Under the pieces are notes generated by a model. That model worked only from the letters and a program-made list of their open reading frames with translations, was not told the origin of the DNA and ran no database searches. The position numbers were made by a program, and so were the translations under genes. Of a stretch of 64,000 bases of DNA, positions 1 to 11,879 are shown piece after piece. Origin of the DNA: Chiua virens (lineage: Eukaryota; Basidiomycota; Agaricomycetes; Boletales; Boletaceae); NCBI GenBank assembly GCA_019787685.1, contig JAHNUO010000012.1:372001-436000 (forward strand), in the 5' to 3' direction. Numbering within the stretch: the first letter of the stretch is position 1; each line of letters begins with the position of its first letter.

Positions 1-1543
1 GTTGCGGTACCCAAAGACGAGCTCCGTGGCCCACCAGGAGACGGTGGCCATACCCACGCCAACGCCTCTGCCCGTGCTCCCAGTGTAGGCGGGTGGCGAG
101 GTGGTTCTCCCTGCGGCGCCATTGGCAGACCCGTTCGAGGGCGTCGGCGTACCGGGGAGCATGATCGAGCCAAACTGGGACTGTGGCTGCGCAGTCATTG
201 GGACCGGCGAGGACACGAATGACGGACGCGTCGCGGTATTGATCGGAGGTGGTTGTGAGGAAAATAAGTTCATGATATCGTCCATGGGGTTGGTATTTCC
301 ACTCGTTGATCCATTCGTGGCGTCTGCCGATCCGTCGTCAAAGTCGATGAGCGACGACCCAATTCCGGCAGCGCCTGAGTCGGACGCGATCATTGTTGGA
401 ATGGACGCTACTGCTGCAAAGTCGCCTTTCTGGAACGCCTCAAACCGTGCTAATGCGGTGTTGATCTGGTCATTGGCTTCCAAAAACGCATCTGTGTGGA
501 GGGATGAATAGGCGCGGAGAGACTGTTCGTGGAGAAAACTGACTTAGAGACTCTGGGTCGTCCGTTTCCGCGTCGGAGACCCATTTCTGCAACTTTGGAC
601 GCGCACTCCTTAGAACCGCTGCCACTTGATCATACGCATCCCCCTTTGCCCACCGTTCGCCGCTTTGTCCATCCACGTTGTCCAGCAGCTCATTCAACAA
701 CACCACTTTACTTTGGAGTTTCGCAAGTTCTGTCAGCGATTGACTCCGATAATCTGGTTTCGCATCTGGGTTCGCCCCAGCGAGGGCTTTCATCAGTTCC
801 TGCGCTGCAGCCAGGTCGCGCGGCGTCCCTCGTCGAATGAGTTCTTGTAGCTTGGCGGATTGTGCTTCTCTATCCTCGTTCTCCAGTTCCTCCGGGGATT
901 TTATAGTCTATAAAGACGAGTCGGTGACGGAAAGCGGACCGGTGGTTGAGCACTGACCATCGTGTTCTCCTGAATATTCCGCCCGGGCAGTTCCCTGAAT
1001 CGATACCCCTTGAACGTTAATAAGCGATACATGTCCCTGATATTCCCAAGGTCCTCCTTCCACCTTGACTCCGAACAGAGACTCTCCTTCCAGCCGTGGA
1101 TGAGATCCAATATTCGGGACATGACAGGACCAGGAAAGGGTGGTGGTCGTTCGGGGAATCGACGGACAAGTTCGTTTAGAAACTCCTTTGTCGCGATTTG
1201 GAGATGAAGGGGGTATCCACAAGACTGTACGAGGGTGTCGAGGAGGGCCAACGCCAGATATGGCAATGTGGGAATTCCGATGGTTTGCTAGCCGGGCAAT
1301 GAGCATGACGGCTTCACGAGGCCTTGGCAACCCATGCAAGAGAGTCAGAAGGTGCCATGTGCACAGATCAAACGGTTGTGAAGTAAGTAGCAAGACTCAC
1401 GTATTTGCCTTCTTGGAGTTTATCAAGTCAGCGATTTCGAGATGTTGGGCATAATTTGGTTCTGGGAGGGATGGTTCACATGCGTTTGTGATCAAGACGT
1501 CGAGCTTGGAGAGCTTGAACCATGGCGTCGCCTGAGAGAGCAT
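1..1543 (-). CDS. VHS-GAT domain trafficking adaptor (Lsb5/GGA/TOM1-like), 3' part outside window, one frame break
   Basis: Four exons are seen on the minus strand: 1543-1401, 1322-958, 907-544 and 491 to the window edge, with GT-AG introns of 78, 50 and 52 bp. Exons 1-2 give a VHS domain starting SKLDVLITNACEPSLPEPNY, with the helices PREAVMLIARLANHRN and PYLALALLDTLVQSCGY. Exon 3 gives a GAT-like helical bundle (EELENEDREAQSAKLQELI, then LQSKVVLLNELLDNVDGQ). Exon 4 is Ser/Pro/Thr-rich with a short acidic motif LIDFDD. VHS-GAT proteins bind ubiquitinated cargo and clathrin or actin factors at endosomes and the Golgi. The frame must change by one base near 1265, between HRNSHI and PYLALALL; no splice site explains it without deleting a VHS helix. 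The start ATG at 1543 is the first in frame before the VHS motif. The family call is firm; which subfamily is inference. Confidence 0.8.
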
Positions 1544-1911
1544 GCTGGAACGGATGCAACCTGGCCGCAGACACAGTCTCCGATGATGATGTGTCCGTGG
1601 GAATATACTAATGGCTTTGACGTGACAACAACAATTATAGATCATTCGAACTACGGTAAATCATCGTGGTGGTCACAAAGGTTCACCAGAGTGTGCAACC
1701 GAAAAGGACCACTGTCGTTATGTACGTATCTTCCGCTTTGAGCCCCAGTCCAGATACTGTCCACACCACCCAACAAGTGTGGACTCTAGAGGCATTTAAA
1801 TGCGGCACGGAGGGCGATCCGTCGCCCATACGCCCCTTCGAGTATCTGGCCATTCTCCTAGGTGTACCATACATATTCCAAAATTTACTACTGGAGCATC
1901 CATAGCGCACC

Positions 1912-2949
1912 ATGGTATGCCCGCTTCACTTCAGTCACGCTTTCTATTGATTGGTCTACTCCAGTCTTTTCCAGTTCCCTGTTTTCCTTGCCCTGTTGTC
2001 CATTGCAACGAGGCCTTCTCGACATCGCGCCAGCTCAAGGATCATAGGGTCATTCACGAACTAAAGTATGTGGAGATATGGTGCAGTTGACACGACCAGT
2101 CGAAACTAACGGTCATTTACAGCGTATATCGTTGCACCGAATGTAGTTTCTTCACTTTCACGAAAAGGGGTCTGGAAGTCCACGCCATGACGCAGTAAGT
2201 TTATGCTCTTGGCATCGTTGTCTTCCATGCATTTAGAATCCTGAATCCTTCTCTTATCTTCCAGCACCGGTGAAAAACGGTACCAATGTCCTGACATCAT
2301 TACTCTCGCTCGCACCTCCGCACCTGCCTCCCAAGTGCCCTGCAACTTCCGAACCCATGACCCTTCATCCCTCACGAAACACAGAAAGAAGGTCCATGGA
2401 CACGTTCCACCACCCAACCGCTCGCGCCCCTCAAAGGAAATTTCTGAGGTTGCCGCCCAGGTGGACGAGAGCGTTGCCCGATTTCTCCGGCGCTTGCAAC
2501 GTCCCGCTCCAGTCCCGCTTCGCACCATGACCGGCGTTCCACTGACACCCCGCTCCAGAGACAACTGCACCCTCGTTGCCATTACCGTCAGCTCGCTCGA
2601 TCAAACAGAAGAATGCACGCCAATGGACGTCGATTGGTGTGCAAATCCCGGCTGCGATTTCACGAACGCGGACTTGATCGGATCTGACGACCAAGTGGGG
2701 CTGGACGTCTTATACGACCCGACGTTGCGTACCGAGTGGATGGTCAAGTACGAGCAGACCTATAGCTCGTTCGACAGGACTAGGATGGCGTATACCTCAG
2801 AACCGGAGACTCATATTCGGTCTTCCTCGTTCTTGGATAACTTGAACTTCGCAAAGCAGAACAGTAGCCGCGAAGGATGTCTGTGTCCCGAGTGGATGGC
2901 CAATGTCGGGGTTGAGAGTTGGGATCACAATTCGTCGGAAGTGCTCTAG
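1912..2949 (+). CDS. C2H2 zinc-finger protein, paralog A (286 aa)
   Basis: Four exons are proposed: 1912-1914, 1965-2065, 2123-2194 and 2265-2949, an exact 287 codons. Finger 1 is C-X4-C type (CPVVHC then H-X3-H), finger 2 is C-X2-C-X12-H-X3-H (YRCTECSFFTFTKRGLEVH), followed by a TGEK linker. Finger 3 is degenerate, with about 14 extra residues between its first Cys and the rest. The tail carries LYDPTLRTEWM, a Y/F-rich stretch and REGCLCPEWM, shared with the paralog at 14129-15246. Likely a nuclear DNA-binding protein; targets are unknown. The one-codon first exon (ATG then GTATGC) is chosen because the other two paralogs also have an intron just before finger 1; an unspliced start at 1917 is the alternative. 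Confidence 0.75.
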
Positions 2950-3374
2950 GAATGCAGCTTGGTCGATGCCCCAACCCCAACGGTCGTGCACCATATTCTT
3001 TTTCAAGTTATTTATCATAATTCTTCCAGATGCATATTTGCTAATTGGACATCGTCACTCGATGGTCCCTCGCACTCATTTTAACCAAGTATCGTCATCA
3101 CTGGCATTGCATTTCACGTTTGTATTGTTAGTCGCATCACATCCTCAGTTCTTTTATTCAGACCAAGTGTACTATGTATTTAGATAGCAAGTGAACATAT
3201 TAGTCGCACTCAATGGAAAGTTCCGTAGTAATCTATCGTGCTTTGTCGTGAAAGTGGAGACTTCACACTGGTATTTGATAGTCTCAGATGCTATCGTAAT
3301 ATGAACGGTTAGGAAGTTACAGAAATGATGCTGAAAAACGATGAGTTACACTTACCATACTCGTCGAAAAAAGT
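2950..3374. other. Intergenic, AT-rich, no gene seen
   Basis: This is the convergent interval between zinc-finger gene A and the TPR-CHAT relic. It holds no recognisable coding segment and presumably contains the 3' ends of both. Confidence 0.5.
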
Positions 3375-6175
3375 TCAATGTCCCACATGAACGAAAGGGA
3401 ACCATTCCTCGAATCACCCCCTCGCAAATGCGCGATCGCGTGATGCAACGCCCGAGCAGCCTCTCGATAATCCGGCCGCCGCGCACCATCGCCACCCCGA
3501 CTGAGCAACTGTTCGTACACGTCCCTTGCCGCACTTGGCGCAAGCATGTCGCTGATCGACCATATCGTACCTACATACCCCGCAAACAATATTCCGGCTG
3601 CGATATGCACAGCCTCGTCCGACAGCGTTTCATCGCCCATCGCCGCCTGGCACACCGAGAGAAAGAGGAGCCCGCCGCGGGGTCGCGAGAGTGCGATCGT
3701 GTCAGACAGTTTCAAGCGGCGTCCGTCGCCGAGGCAGAGATCGCTTTGGGTGGGGTGCGTAACGTCTTCAAGTTGGATGCCGTGGCATGCGAAATGGACC
3801 CAGGTGGCGTCTTTCATCTGGGCGAGCACTTCCTTGATCGTGCCAGCGGATGATGTTATGAGGGGGGTTTGCGCGGGCGACGCGTTTTGAATGTGACAGT
3901 TTAATATGCTCCAATTCGACGGCGGCACCAAGAAGTGCGGGTTCACCGTCCAAGGATGGTTGACGGACCACGAGGAGGCGTAAATTACTGCTAGATTCAG
4001 CATTGGACGTGGGAGGGGATGCAAGAATACTTAGGGTCGGGATGTACGACGATATGACGAAATCGATTGTGTCCACGCTCTGAATATTGGATTCCGTAAA
4101 GACTGGCTGCGTGAATTGGAAGGAATACAAACGGTCCAGTTGGACACCTAAAAATGCGTGACAAGTCCCCAGGAGTCTGTTCGCGGATCAATGGAAATGG
4201 ACGGTCAGTACCTCAGCGATGGATAATATTTGGGATTCAGATGACGCGAGGACACGCACCGATAAATCTAGAGCAACCGCCGTGACTAATCGGACAGGTT
4301 GGGCGACATTGTTCCATAGTATGGACAATAAGGGCTCCCAGCTGCTCGGGCCCAGCTTCCGTCTTGCAGGTTTCCCCAACCTTTCATCGCAGCGTAGGTA
4401 GTGGAGGTAGCCATGTTTCTCAAGATCACCTTCAGGAGTGAGGTTGACAACATCCCTGTACGTCGAAATTACGTACTCGAGGTCACTGAGCTCTTCAAGG
4501 TGCTCAAAGCGTTATTTGAAACAACTGGCAAGGTTGTTTAGATACCCAGGTCGGAAGGGATGTCCTTCAGGAGTGAGGTGAAGAGCATCACTTAGCTTGG
4601 AAATCGCATGCTCGAGGTCGCCCAGTTCCCGGAAACGGTTGAAACGAATTCTGAAGCAGACGGAAAGTATATTTAAACACCGTCTGCCCGGGTCGCCCTC
4701 AGTGGAGAGGTCAGCAATGTCGTTGAACCTGAAGATCGCAGACTCGAGGTTCTTGAGCTCCCCGAAGGGTGGAAACGAGCACAGGAGCAGAGGTCGAGGT
4801 TGTTTAGGCACCAGGTATGTCGAGGTTCTCTTCAGGGCAAGGCAAATAGCGCCCATCGTCAATGAGATCGCTCGCTCGAATCTCGCAAGTCCCCAAGGCG
4901 TTCAAATAGATACCACAACACCGTTTCAAGATTCGCTAGCCTTCCGAGGTACCAGTCACGCCAAACTGGAATAGAGCAGACCGATGTCTCCAAAATTGCG
5001 ATTGTCCGTTGAAGATCAGCCAAATCTCTAGACTCCTCGAACCTACATAGCAATTTGACGCTCAGATCAAATAATGATTTTTCTCCTTCCAGTTCGGGAC
5101 GAAAGACCGCTCCACGGATGATTGTCCACCAGCTCGAAAAGAATCCGTGTTACGGTCTGCGTGCAGCTGAAGCGCGACTTGATTTTCGAGACTCTTTCCA
5201 GGGCTTAGCTTCAATGCCTCACAGAAGTGTTTCAGCCTTGGCTACGTCAACTGGATGCTGGAGTTCCTTGAATCGCCCCGGATGTACGATGACTTCTGGA
5301 TCAACGTTTGAGGTCGGTCTGAGTGGCCAGCATGACAAGCAACAAGGGTATCGAGATATAATGTCAAGGGAATGCTGTATGTCGTCGACCCAACAGAGGA
5401 TAAACTTTGCCATCGCTATGTTGGAAACGGCGACTGGACGGCACGGATCATTTAGCCAGCAAATATCCAGCGCACGTTCGAACTGTTCAATAGCACGCTC
5501 GAGATCCCGTTTTTTTCCTACGCTGTCAGAAACGTGACAAGGCGCTGTCGCCTTGACTTGTGTTCTGCCGCTGATTATGGATATCCACCATTAGCGGATG
5601 GTGCTTACACAAGTATATACCTACGCAATGTGGTTCGAGGACTTCCGACGTTGATAGATTGCCGCTCTTACGCTTCTGTTGCGCGACAGCCACCGAAAGT
5701 GAATCCTCGCCTGCTAGGTATAATGTGTACACTGTCGAAGAGTCAGAGCGTGTAACACACTTTCCAGGTTCTGTCTTGCTCACGAAGATCTTTCCGCTGT
5801 GGTCAGTAGCTACCTCAACGTAATCGACAACTTGCGTAGCCATTCCCCATCACCTGATATAGGCCGGATTTCAAAGATGCATAGATCTCTAGAGAAATGG
5901 TGGTAGACGGGTCAGACGGACCGTGAACTCCGTCAGAACTGGGGGTGTAACGGGAGGAGAGCGTCGTGAATCGGTTTGCTTTCGGTTCTTCACTCGCAGC
6001 CACTGTGCTGCACTGTTGCGTAAAAGCCAACGGGAGTTGGCGTAAGGCCAAGAACAACATCCACTTCTTGGCTGCCGAGAGTGACACTAGTTGTCTGGAT
6101 ACCTAGTGCATGTACCGCCATCAAGGACCGCTTGCAATGTCGAGCACGAAAAAGATTCCGTACTCGTTTCTTCAC
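3375..6175 (-). pseudogene. TPR-CHAT protein gene, multiply frame-broken
   Basis: The 3' half encodes a CHAT (caspase-like, HetF-associated with TPR) domain. It has a CPTGPFVFLPIHAAS start, the catalytic-His motif WVHFACHG, the catalytic-Cys motif LSVCQAAMGDE, the following LSDEAVHIAAGILFAGY block, and in another frame the usual terminal block FPFVHVGH before a stop at 3375. Upstream (about 4500-5500) are tetratricopeptide-like helices such as LESAIFRFNDIADLS, LEHAISKLSDALHL and LERAIEQFERAL. Around 5800-6150 is the C2-like N-terminal region (SLEIYASLKSG, GFYATVQHSG) often found in these fungal proteins. The pieces lie in order but in different frames; within the CHAT domain alone at least three shifts occur (about 4090, 3890 and 3415) with no splice sites. 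CHAT proteins are caspase-clan peptidases used in fungi in self/non-self and cell-death systems. Both catalytic motifs survive, so decay may be recent. Confidence 0.7.
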
Positions 6176-8865
6176 ACTCTCCCGGTTATACTGCGCCTGA
6201 GGAAGAAGGCACCACTGCCAGTGGATTCCTTTCTTCGGCCGTGCCTTCTAGGTCTGCTACCAGTGAATCAAAAAAGCTGGGGTTCGGTTGGATGGATCAG
6301 CCGGTTATGATGCAACTGTTACAGAGGCACGAAACCTACCCGAATGTTGAGTTCTAATTGCCGCTGTCGCTTTCTAACGCTTGAACCCAGCGTCACTTCG
6401 AAACGCTAGTAGTCGATGGAATGCTTTGAAATCGTGCATATCCATGTATGTTTCAAAACCCCTTCTAGTAATTTCAAAGTCGAATAAAATACCACGAGTC
6501 GGTCCAACGAGGCTGAGCGCTGAGCCGGGGAGTTCAACTTGAATTTCAACCACAACGTAACTTACCCTAGAAGAAGCGGGCTGTGTCGAACGCTTCAGCC
6601 GGCCCGGATGGCGTCAAAACTACTTTGAGTCGGAGTTTATCAGGCTGGTCCGCTGCAGCTGTCCACGGGGTCCTCACTGACTATTACATAGATCCCAGGT
6701 CCCAACTTCGGAACACGAGGCTGCGTGGGATACAATTCGTCATTCTCAAGTTTCCAACGAACTTCCCGAGAACTGTCAACTAGTTCTTGCCATACTCTGT
6801 CTGACCTCTATGATTATCAATGGGTTTCAATACGACACCCGGACATCCAGACAAAGCCAAAGCCCGGTACCCTCGGAGACAAGTGACGGGCTTTACATAT
6901 GACAAGTTTCAAAGCACGTTTGGCGATTGTATGTGGCTCTCCGGGCCGCTCTTCGAAGCGTTGATCTATCCAGGGAATCACTTGCGTTCACGCGACCCCA
7001 ACCGCTGTCTTTGCAAAACCAGCTTTGAGAGGAATGCTTTCGGACTTTCATCGCAGATAGGTGGTGTTCCGCGGATTTGATGCATCGGGGTCTAGCTGTC
7101 TGTTCTTGAAGTCTGTCTGTCTTTGGCCACGTTCTAACAGAGCTCGCCAGGCAGAGTGACACATAATTACAAGCTCCTTACACACGAGGTTGGAAATTCG
7201 CAATCGGTCCGAAATTTTTGGAAGAACATGCCAACGTCATAATATTGTTTAATGTCCATCTTTCATTGAGGACACTGATGAGTGATCTGTCCGATTAAAA
7301 GGCAGTGCTTCTACAAAGCAGGTTACAGTGGATGGGTCCGGGTACCTGAGCGATGTCAACTTATGCGCCGGTGTCTCTAGTTAGATGGCAAATACGTACG
7401 ACTCAAAGGATCGACGGCGTATTTGTGTCAAGGACAGTAAAAAATGCAAGGCACCGCTACGTCAACGAGGAAACGAGATTTTTGGGTTGGGAATGAGTGA
7501 ATTTACCGCGAGTGAGTTTCCAGGAAATACATATATCATCTCCCTAAGCACTCTGATTATAATGTTCAGGGAGAAATAAGTTATTATTACTCCCTGGAAG
7601 GAAGAAGGTTTTGTGCCTCAGAAAGAATGCGATGATTCACTTAGAGTGCACTGTCGTTTCTGAATGCTTATATGATCCATCTCAGACAAGATGGTACAGT
7701 CACTCCCATTCTCGTCGATCAAAAGCCAAGTTCCATGCTGTGACGTGCAATGACCAGTGACTAGCGTCATGCCCCGAAAATATTACCAGCCTTCCTACGA
7801 TCATGACGCGCCTCAGCCTGCCACAGCTGAATTAATATCAAAGTTCGCCTCAGGTTCGGATTGTTACTTCATCTCCAGCGGATCCAAACATGTAACAGCA
7901 GGCGCCTCAAAGCATTTTTGTTAAGATGTCGTAAGTAGATTGAAAGCTCTGACTGCCAGGTCGTGTGTCTACTGAATCATCAGGCTGTGACCTGCGTTTA
8001 CATCGCGAAGGACTTATCGTACACACATAATTTTGTGCAGTGCCGACTTCTTTGTGCTATGGACACCTTTCTGAAACGCTACGTGCACACGCGAGCGCAC
8101 GTGAGATAGTGGCGCTTCAAGGAGCGGGCTGTGGTACTCGCAACACGGTTCTATCCGCTTTTACTCTACGTAGCAGCGAGATCCGACCTGCATGTGTGCG
8201 GAACTCGTGGTGAAACGGACAAGTAGCCCCGGACAAGAAGACCCGACTCCACTTCCACTGGTAAAGTAGCTCTACACCCATCAGACACCCATGCATCTTG
8301 ACGCTAGCATGACTGCGGGATTTGAGATCATAATGCTTGTCCGACCATCATGACCACAGGACAGTTACACCGATCATGTTGGCAACGCGGGTGATTCATT
8401 GACACTCTGATTTGACAGGCTTCACGGATGTCTGTAAACCAACGACGAGAGTTTATTTCAAAATACATTACCAACACGATGTGAGTGGCATTACCAATCA
8501 ATGCACCCCCTTGATATAGCGATCAAGCGGCCCTTACGACAGTCAACAGTCGGTATATTGTGTATGTATAAGCCCTCACAGTTTCTACGAACTAAAACTA
8601 AACATGGATCCGGGATCGGCTTTGTTGACTCCTACAATTGGCAGTTGTCCCATACGGACAATTTGAGCCTCTTCATGGGATCGCAACTCCGATGTCAGCT
8701 CGGCCAGGTCCAGCCTGAGAGTAGTATCATCACTTCTAAAACACCCCTAGACACGACAGACCCAGGGATTACAACATCCGATATCAAATGAGGTCGGCCG
8801 ACATCTTCATTGAAAACCTCCCGCGCCCGTCAGTCTACCGGTCGGTCCCTTTACAGGACTCAGAA
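6176..8865. other. Gene-poor region, nothing recognised
   Basis: Only short open frames in several phases are present (for example 6820-7080 + and 6893-7162 -). None has family-like sequence or a coherent splice chain. The left end may hold the promoter of the TPR-CHAT gene. Confidence 0.45.
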
Positions 8866-8875
8866 GATAAAAGGG
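8866..8875 (+). promoter_or_regulatory. TATA-like box GATAAAAGGG of peptide precursor gene 1
   Basis: The 10-mer GATAAAAGGG lies about 80 bp before the ATG at 8955. The identical 10-mer occurs before the two related genes at 40146 and 59083, both on the minus strand. Confidence 0.6.
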
Positions 8876-8954
8876 AGCCAGTGGACAAGGAAGAGTCGCC
8901 CCCATTCCGCGAAGTATCAAGACACCCTCGAAATCCACCTACCTTCAGCCGATT

Positions 8955-9332
8955 ATGAAATCCTTCCTTATCCTTCTCGCTCTCACTGCGGGCGCTGTTT
9001 CCATTACGCTTCCTGTACGTTGGTCGTTCCTAATACCGTGATTATGTTGAGCTGACAATGATATCTTATCCCGTGTTGTGTCATTTTGGCCCGTGCACTC
9101 GGTTGGATGGTTTCTCTAATGCGCCCGTATCAATTCGAAGGTCGACTTATCAATGAAGCGGGAGGCTGAGCCCAGCTTTGAGAATAAAGATTGGAGGCGT
9201 GAGGCTGAACCAGAACCTGCCCTCCCTGTTCACGGTTGGAAGCGTAAGGCTGAACCCGAGCCCGCCTTCACTGGAGGACCCGAATCCGATTTGGCAGGCT
9301 TGCCCAGGTATGGCTGGAAGCGCGACAATTGA
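8955..9332 (+). CDS. Kex2-processed secreted peptide precursor (83 aa), gene 1
   Basis: Exon 1 (8955-9014) encodes 20 residues that are almost only a signal peptide (MKSFLILLALTAGAVSITLP). A 126-bp intron (9015-9140; GTACGT donor, CTAAT branch-like site, GAAG acceptor) follows in phase 0. Exon 2 (9141-9332) encodes 63 residues with three dibasic-bounded units. Dibasic sites are KR26-27, RR39-40, KR54-55 and KR80-81. Trp precedes the last three (KDW-RR, HGW-KR, YGW-KR). After the first three sites come EAEP, EAEPEP and KAEPEP, that is X-Ala/X-Pro dipeptide ladders like those removed from yeast alpha-factor by Ste13. Inferred products would be SFENKDW, ALPVHGW and AFTGGPESDLAGLPRYGW. There is no C-terminal CaaX box, so it is not a classical basidiomycete lipopeptide pheromone. 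The function (signal, pheromone-like peptide or RiPP substrate) is unknown. Confidence 0.75.
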
Positions 9333-11762
9333 AACGCGATAGGTCGCCTGTGACACCGTAAGATTGTCTGCTCAGTTTCCTTACTTTGTTTGCTTTTTAA
9401 CCTTGATCCTTTCAGGCGCCGACTCGGAATCGTTCAATTTACTGGCATCATTGAACTACTACTGCAGTGATGTCGTACCGCGCTGCCCAAGACCGCCACC
9501 TCGATATTACTCGTCTCGCCTTGACATTATCCTTGGTACTTTCTTCCTTATTTATCCTTTGACTACCAACCCTCGTTATGTATTACACGAGAACAAACAT
9601 CTGTTGTACGCACCGTTACGCCGTTACGCGACTTGGGTTAGCCCTTTATCGTGACTGTTTTAATTTGTTCTATTGCTCGGACTATCACCACGTGGCTCAG
9701 CGCTCAGCGCTCAGGACCCTTAGTAATAATTTATGTCGGTATCGACGTTGACCGTTAGACGAAAGTTATTCAAAATCAAGGGTCACACTGAACCACACTA
9801 CGCCACACTGCCGCCAGCTCAGTTGATGCAAAATGAAGTTGCCAAGGATACGATTCTCCGACAGAATCTCACGAACGGACAAACGTGCTCAGCTTTTTTG
9901 TTTTCTGGATTATAGATTCTTACTTGCAGGAACGAAGAGAATCGTTACTGTCACAGTAGCGGGATCCATGGTTGTTATGTATGGACCTTGAAGCTTGAAG
10001 GACTGAAGTTGGCAAGCGAGCGGATGAAACCTGTATTTAGCTGGGTGGAAGTAAATGGATACGATAGGATTACGACTAAGCTATTAAAGAGATTCGCTGT
10101 CATAGTAGTAAAACCGCCGACACTTTAGAAAGTCACATGAAATGGTGTCGGATAATGCGATAGATCCGAGCCTTGGCTTCCATGGGCCGAGATGCGAGAG
10201 CAGTACAGCTGGAAAGGTGGTCATCAGATCTCAACCGCACGGGTAACTTACTCTCCAGGTTGATTAACAAGGATCTGACGAGACTTGTCCGCCACTCTAG
10301 ATGAGCGGCGGGGGCTGTGAACACGTTCGAGAGGCTAAGTGTCGAATCTCACTCTGTCATAAACGGGCTGATGATGGATATTCTTTTTCGTGTGGAGGTT
10401 TGTTTATAAAGGCGATCAATAGGATGCATGGGAGTGATAATCCAGTAATGAAACTTAGTGGTACCAGTTATCCTGATTGAACTTCGACGGAATGTCCCAT
10501 GTGGGTTTTATTGTGTTTCCATCTACCAGGTAACCGCTTCTGAAGTGAAGTTGCCCAGGTGCACTGGACCAATTTGGGAACGGATCTATTTCCCACCACG
10601 TTGCAGCCACGCGACAGAGCTAAAATTGGTTTCTATTGTTTGCACTGGTTCAACTTTAACTGTAACGTTTCAACATCAAGCATCCGAATCCCTCGGAGTC
10701 TTGAAGCGTTGTTGAGCGCGACTTTAGAGGTATCACTACGACGTACGGTCTCAGTGACATCACTTTCCACCCGCTTCTCGAAGTAGCGTTCGACGCCTAT
10801 ATCGCAAAACACACGAGTCCGGTTGCACACAAACCGTGCCGCCCAGATCCACCATTCTTTGCTCTTTGAGTGTCACTGGCAAATGTAGCCATCGTTCTCA
10901 AAGGGAAATTTCCTTATTTTACACTCGACCGATCGAAATTCTAATATTCAGGGTTTGAGAAATTCCACGTGCCCTTCCCATAATCTGTGTGAATGGGCCG
11001 TCTCGCCCCGTGAGTCGATTCTTGCCATACTATCATTGGACCAGAAGTGCAAAACAGAACAACAATAAAGTAAGATATCACATAGGTCTTAACTAGCACG
11101 GGAGAATTTCAGTTTGGTGCTACAGAGTTTGCAGTCCCAGCGCGAGGATGTGGACATGCCCATGCCAGATTGATGTATGGAGATCATCGATCATCCAGCA
11201 GTGTCACATCATATATAGTCACCAGTACCTGTGATGCTCCGATTAGGAGACAGGAAAGTCGTGAGTTTCGTCCACACTGCCGAGTAGACCATTCCTCATC
11301 TTTATCATTTTTAAGCAGAAATTCCTTCTGCACAGTCTGCAGGTTATTCGAATATGGACATGGTCGGAATTTGCTTCGTTTGCACAGCGATATACTCCGT
11401 CATTGTATGAACTGCAGTGAGTACGCAGGGTAGGATGACCGAATTCAGAAGGAACACCAGATGTGATCTCTTCGATCGGTGGCTTTGTTCCGGGGACCTC
11501 GAGCCCTGAGTGAATATGCCAAGAGCGTGGATACTTGGTTCAAACCATTCAGCTTGAGGATACCCCCCAGTTTCTAGCATCACAACTATTGTTCGTGTCA
11601 CGTGGAAGTTTCTGTCTGTCAAGGTGAAAGAGCAACTTGTATGTGCTTTGACCCTCGTCCACAGTGTCCACACCGCATGGCTTGATGTGTCAAAGCGGCC
11701 GGATCGCTTTTTGACCTTGACAAAGAGGAGGTTCCGTCATGTCCACACTTGAACCGTCTACG
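9333..11762. other. Gene-poor region; start probably 3' UTR of peptide gene 1
   Basis: Shortly after the stop, a GTAAG...CTTTCAG pair at 9358-9417 could be a 3'-UTR intron. The rest (9.7-11.7 kb) holds only short, unrelated open frames with no recognisable family. Confidence 0.4.
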
Positions 11763-11769
11763 TATAAAA
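11763..11769 (+). promoter_or_regulatory. TATA box of zinc-finger gene B
   Basis: TATAAAA lies 110 bp upstream of the ATG at 11880, in a pyrimidine-rich leader. Confidence 0.45.
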
Positions 11770-11879
11770 TCTGGTACGTTTTCTGTCCACGAAGGCTTCA
11801 CTCTCTTGCGCATTCATTCTCCTGCTCACCCTTACAATATCATAACTTCACGCAAACATTTACATCGACTAGAACCATC

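Noticed and set aside
8955..9332. Classical basidiomycete mating pheromone precursor
   Set aside because: No C-terminal CaaX motif; the product ends KRDN and carries a secretion signal.
9364..9654. Open frame of 96 codons with a hydrophobic start
   Set aside because: It lies in the likely 3' UTR of the peptide gene, overlaps a GTAAG...CAG pair, and has no repeat or family pattern.
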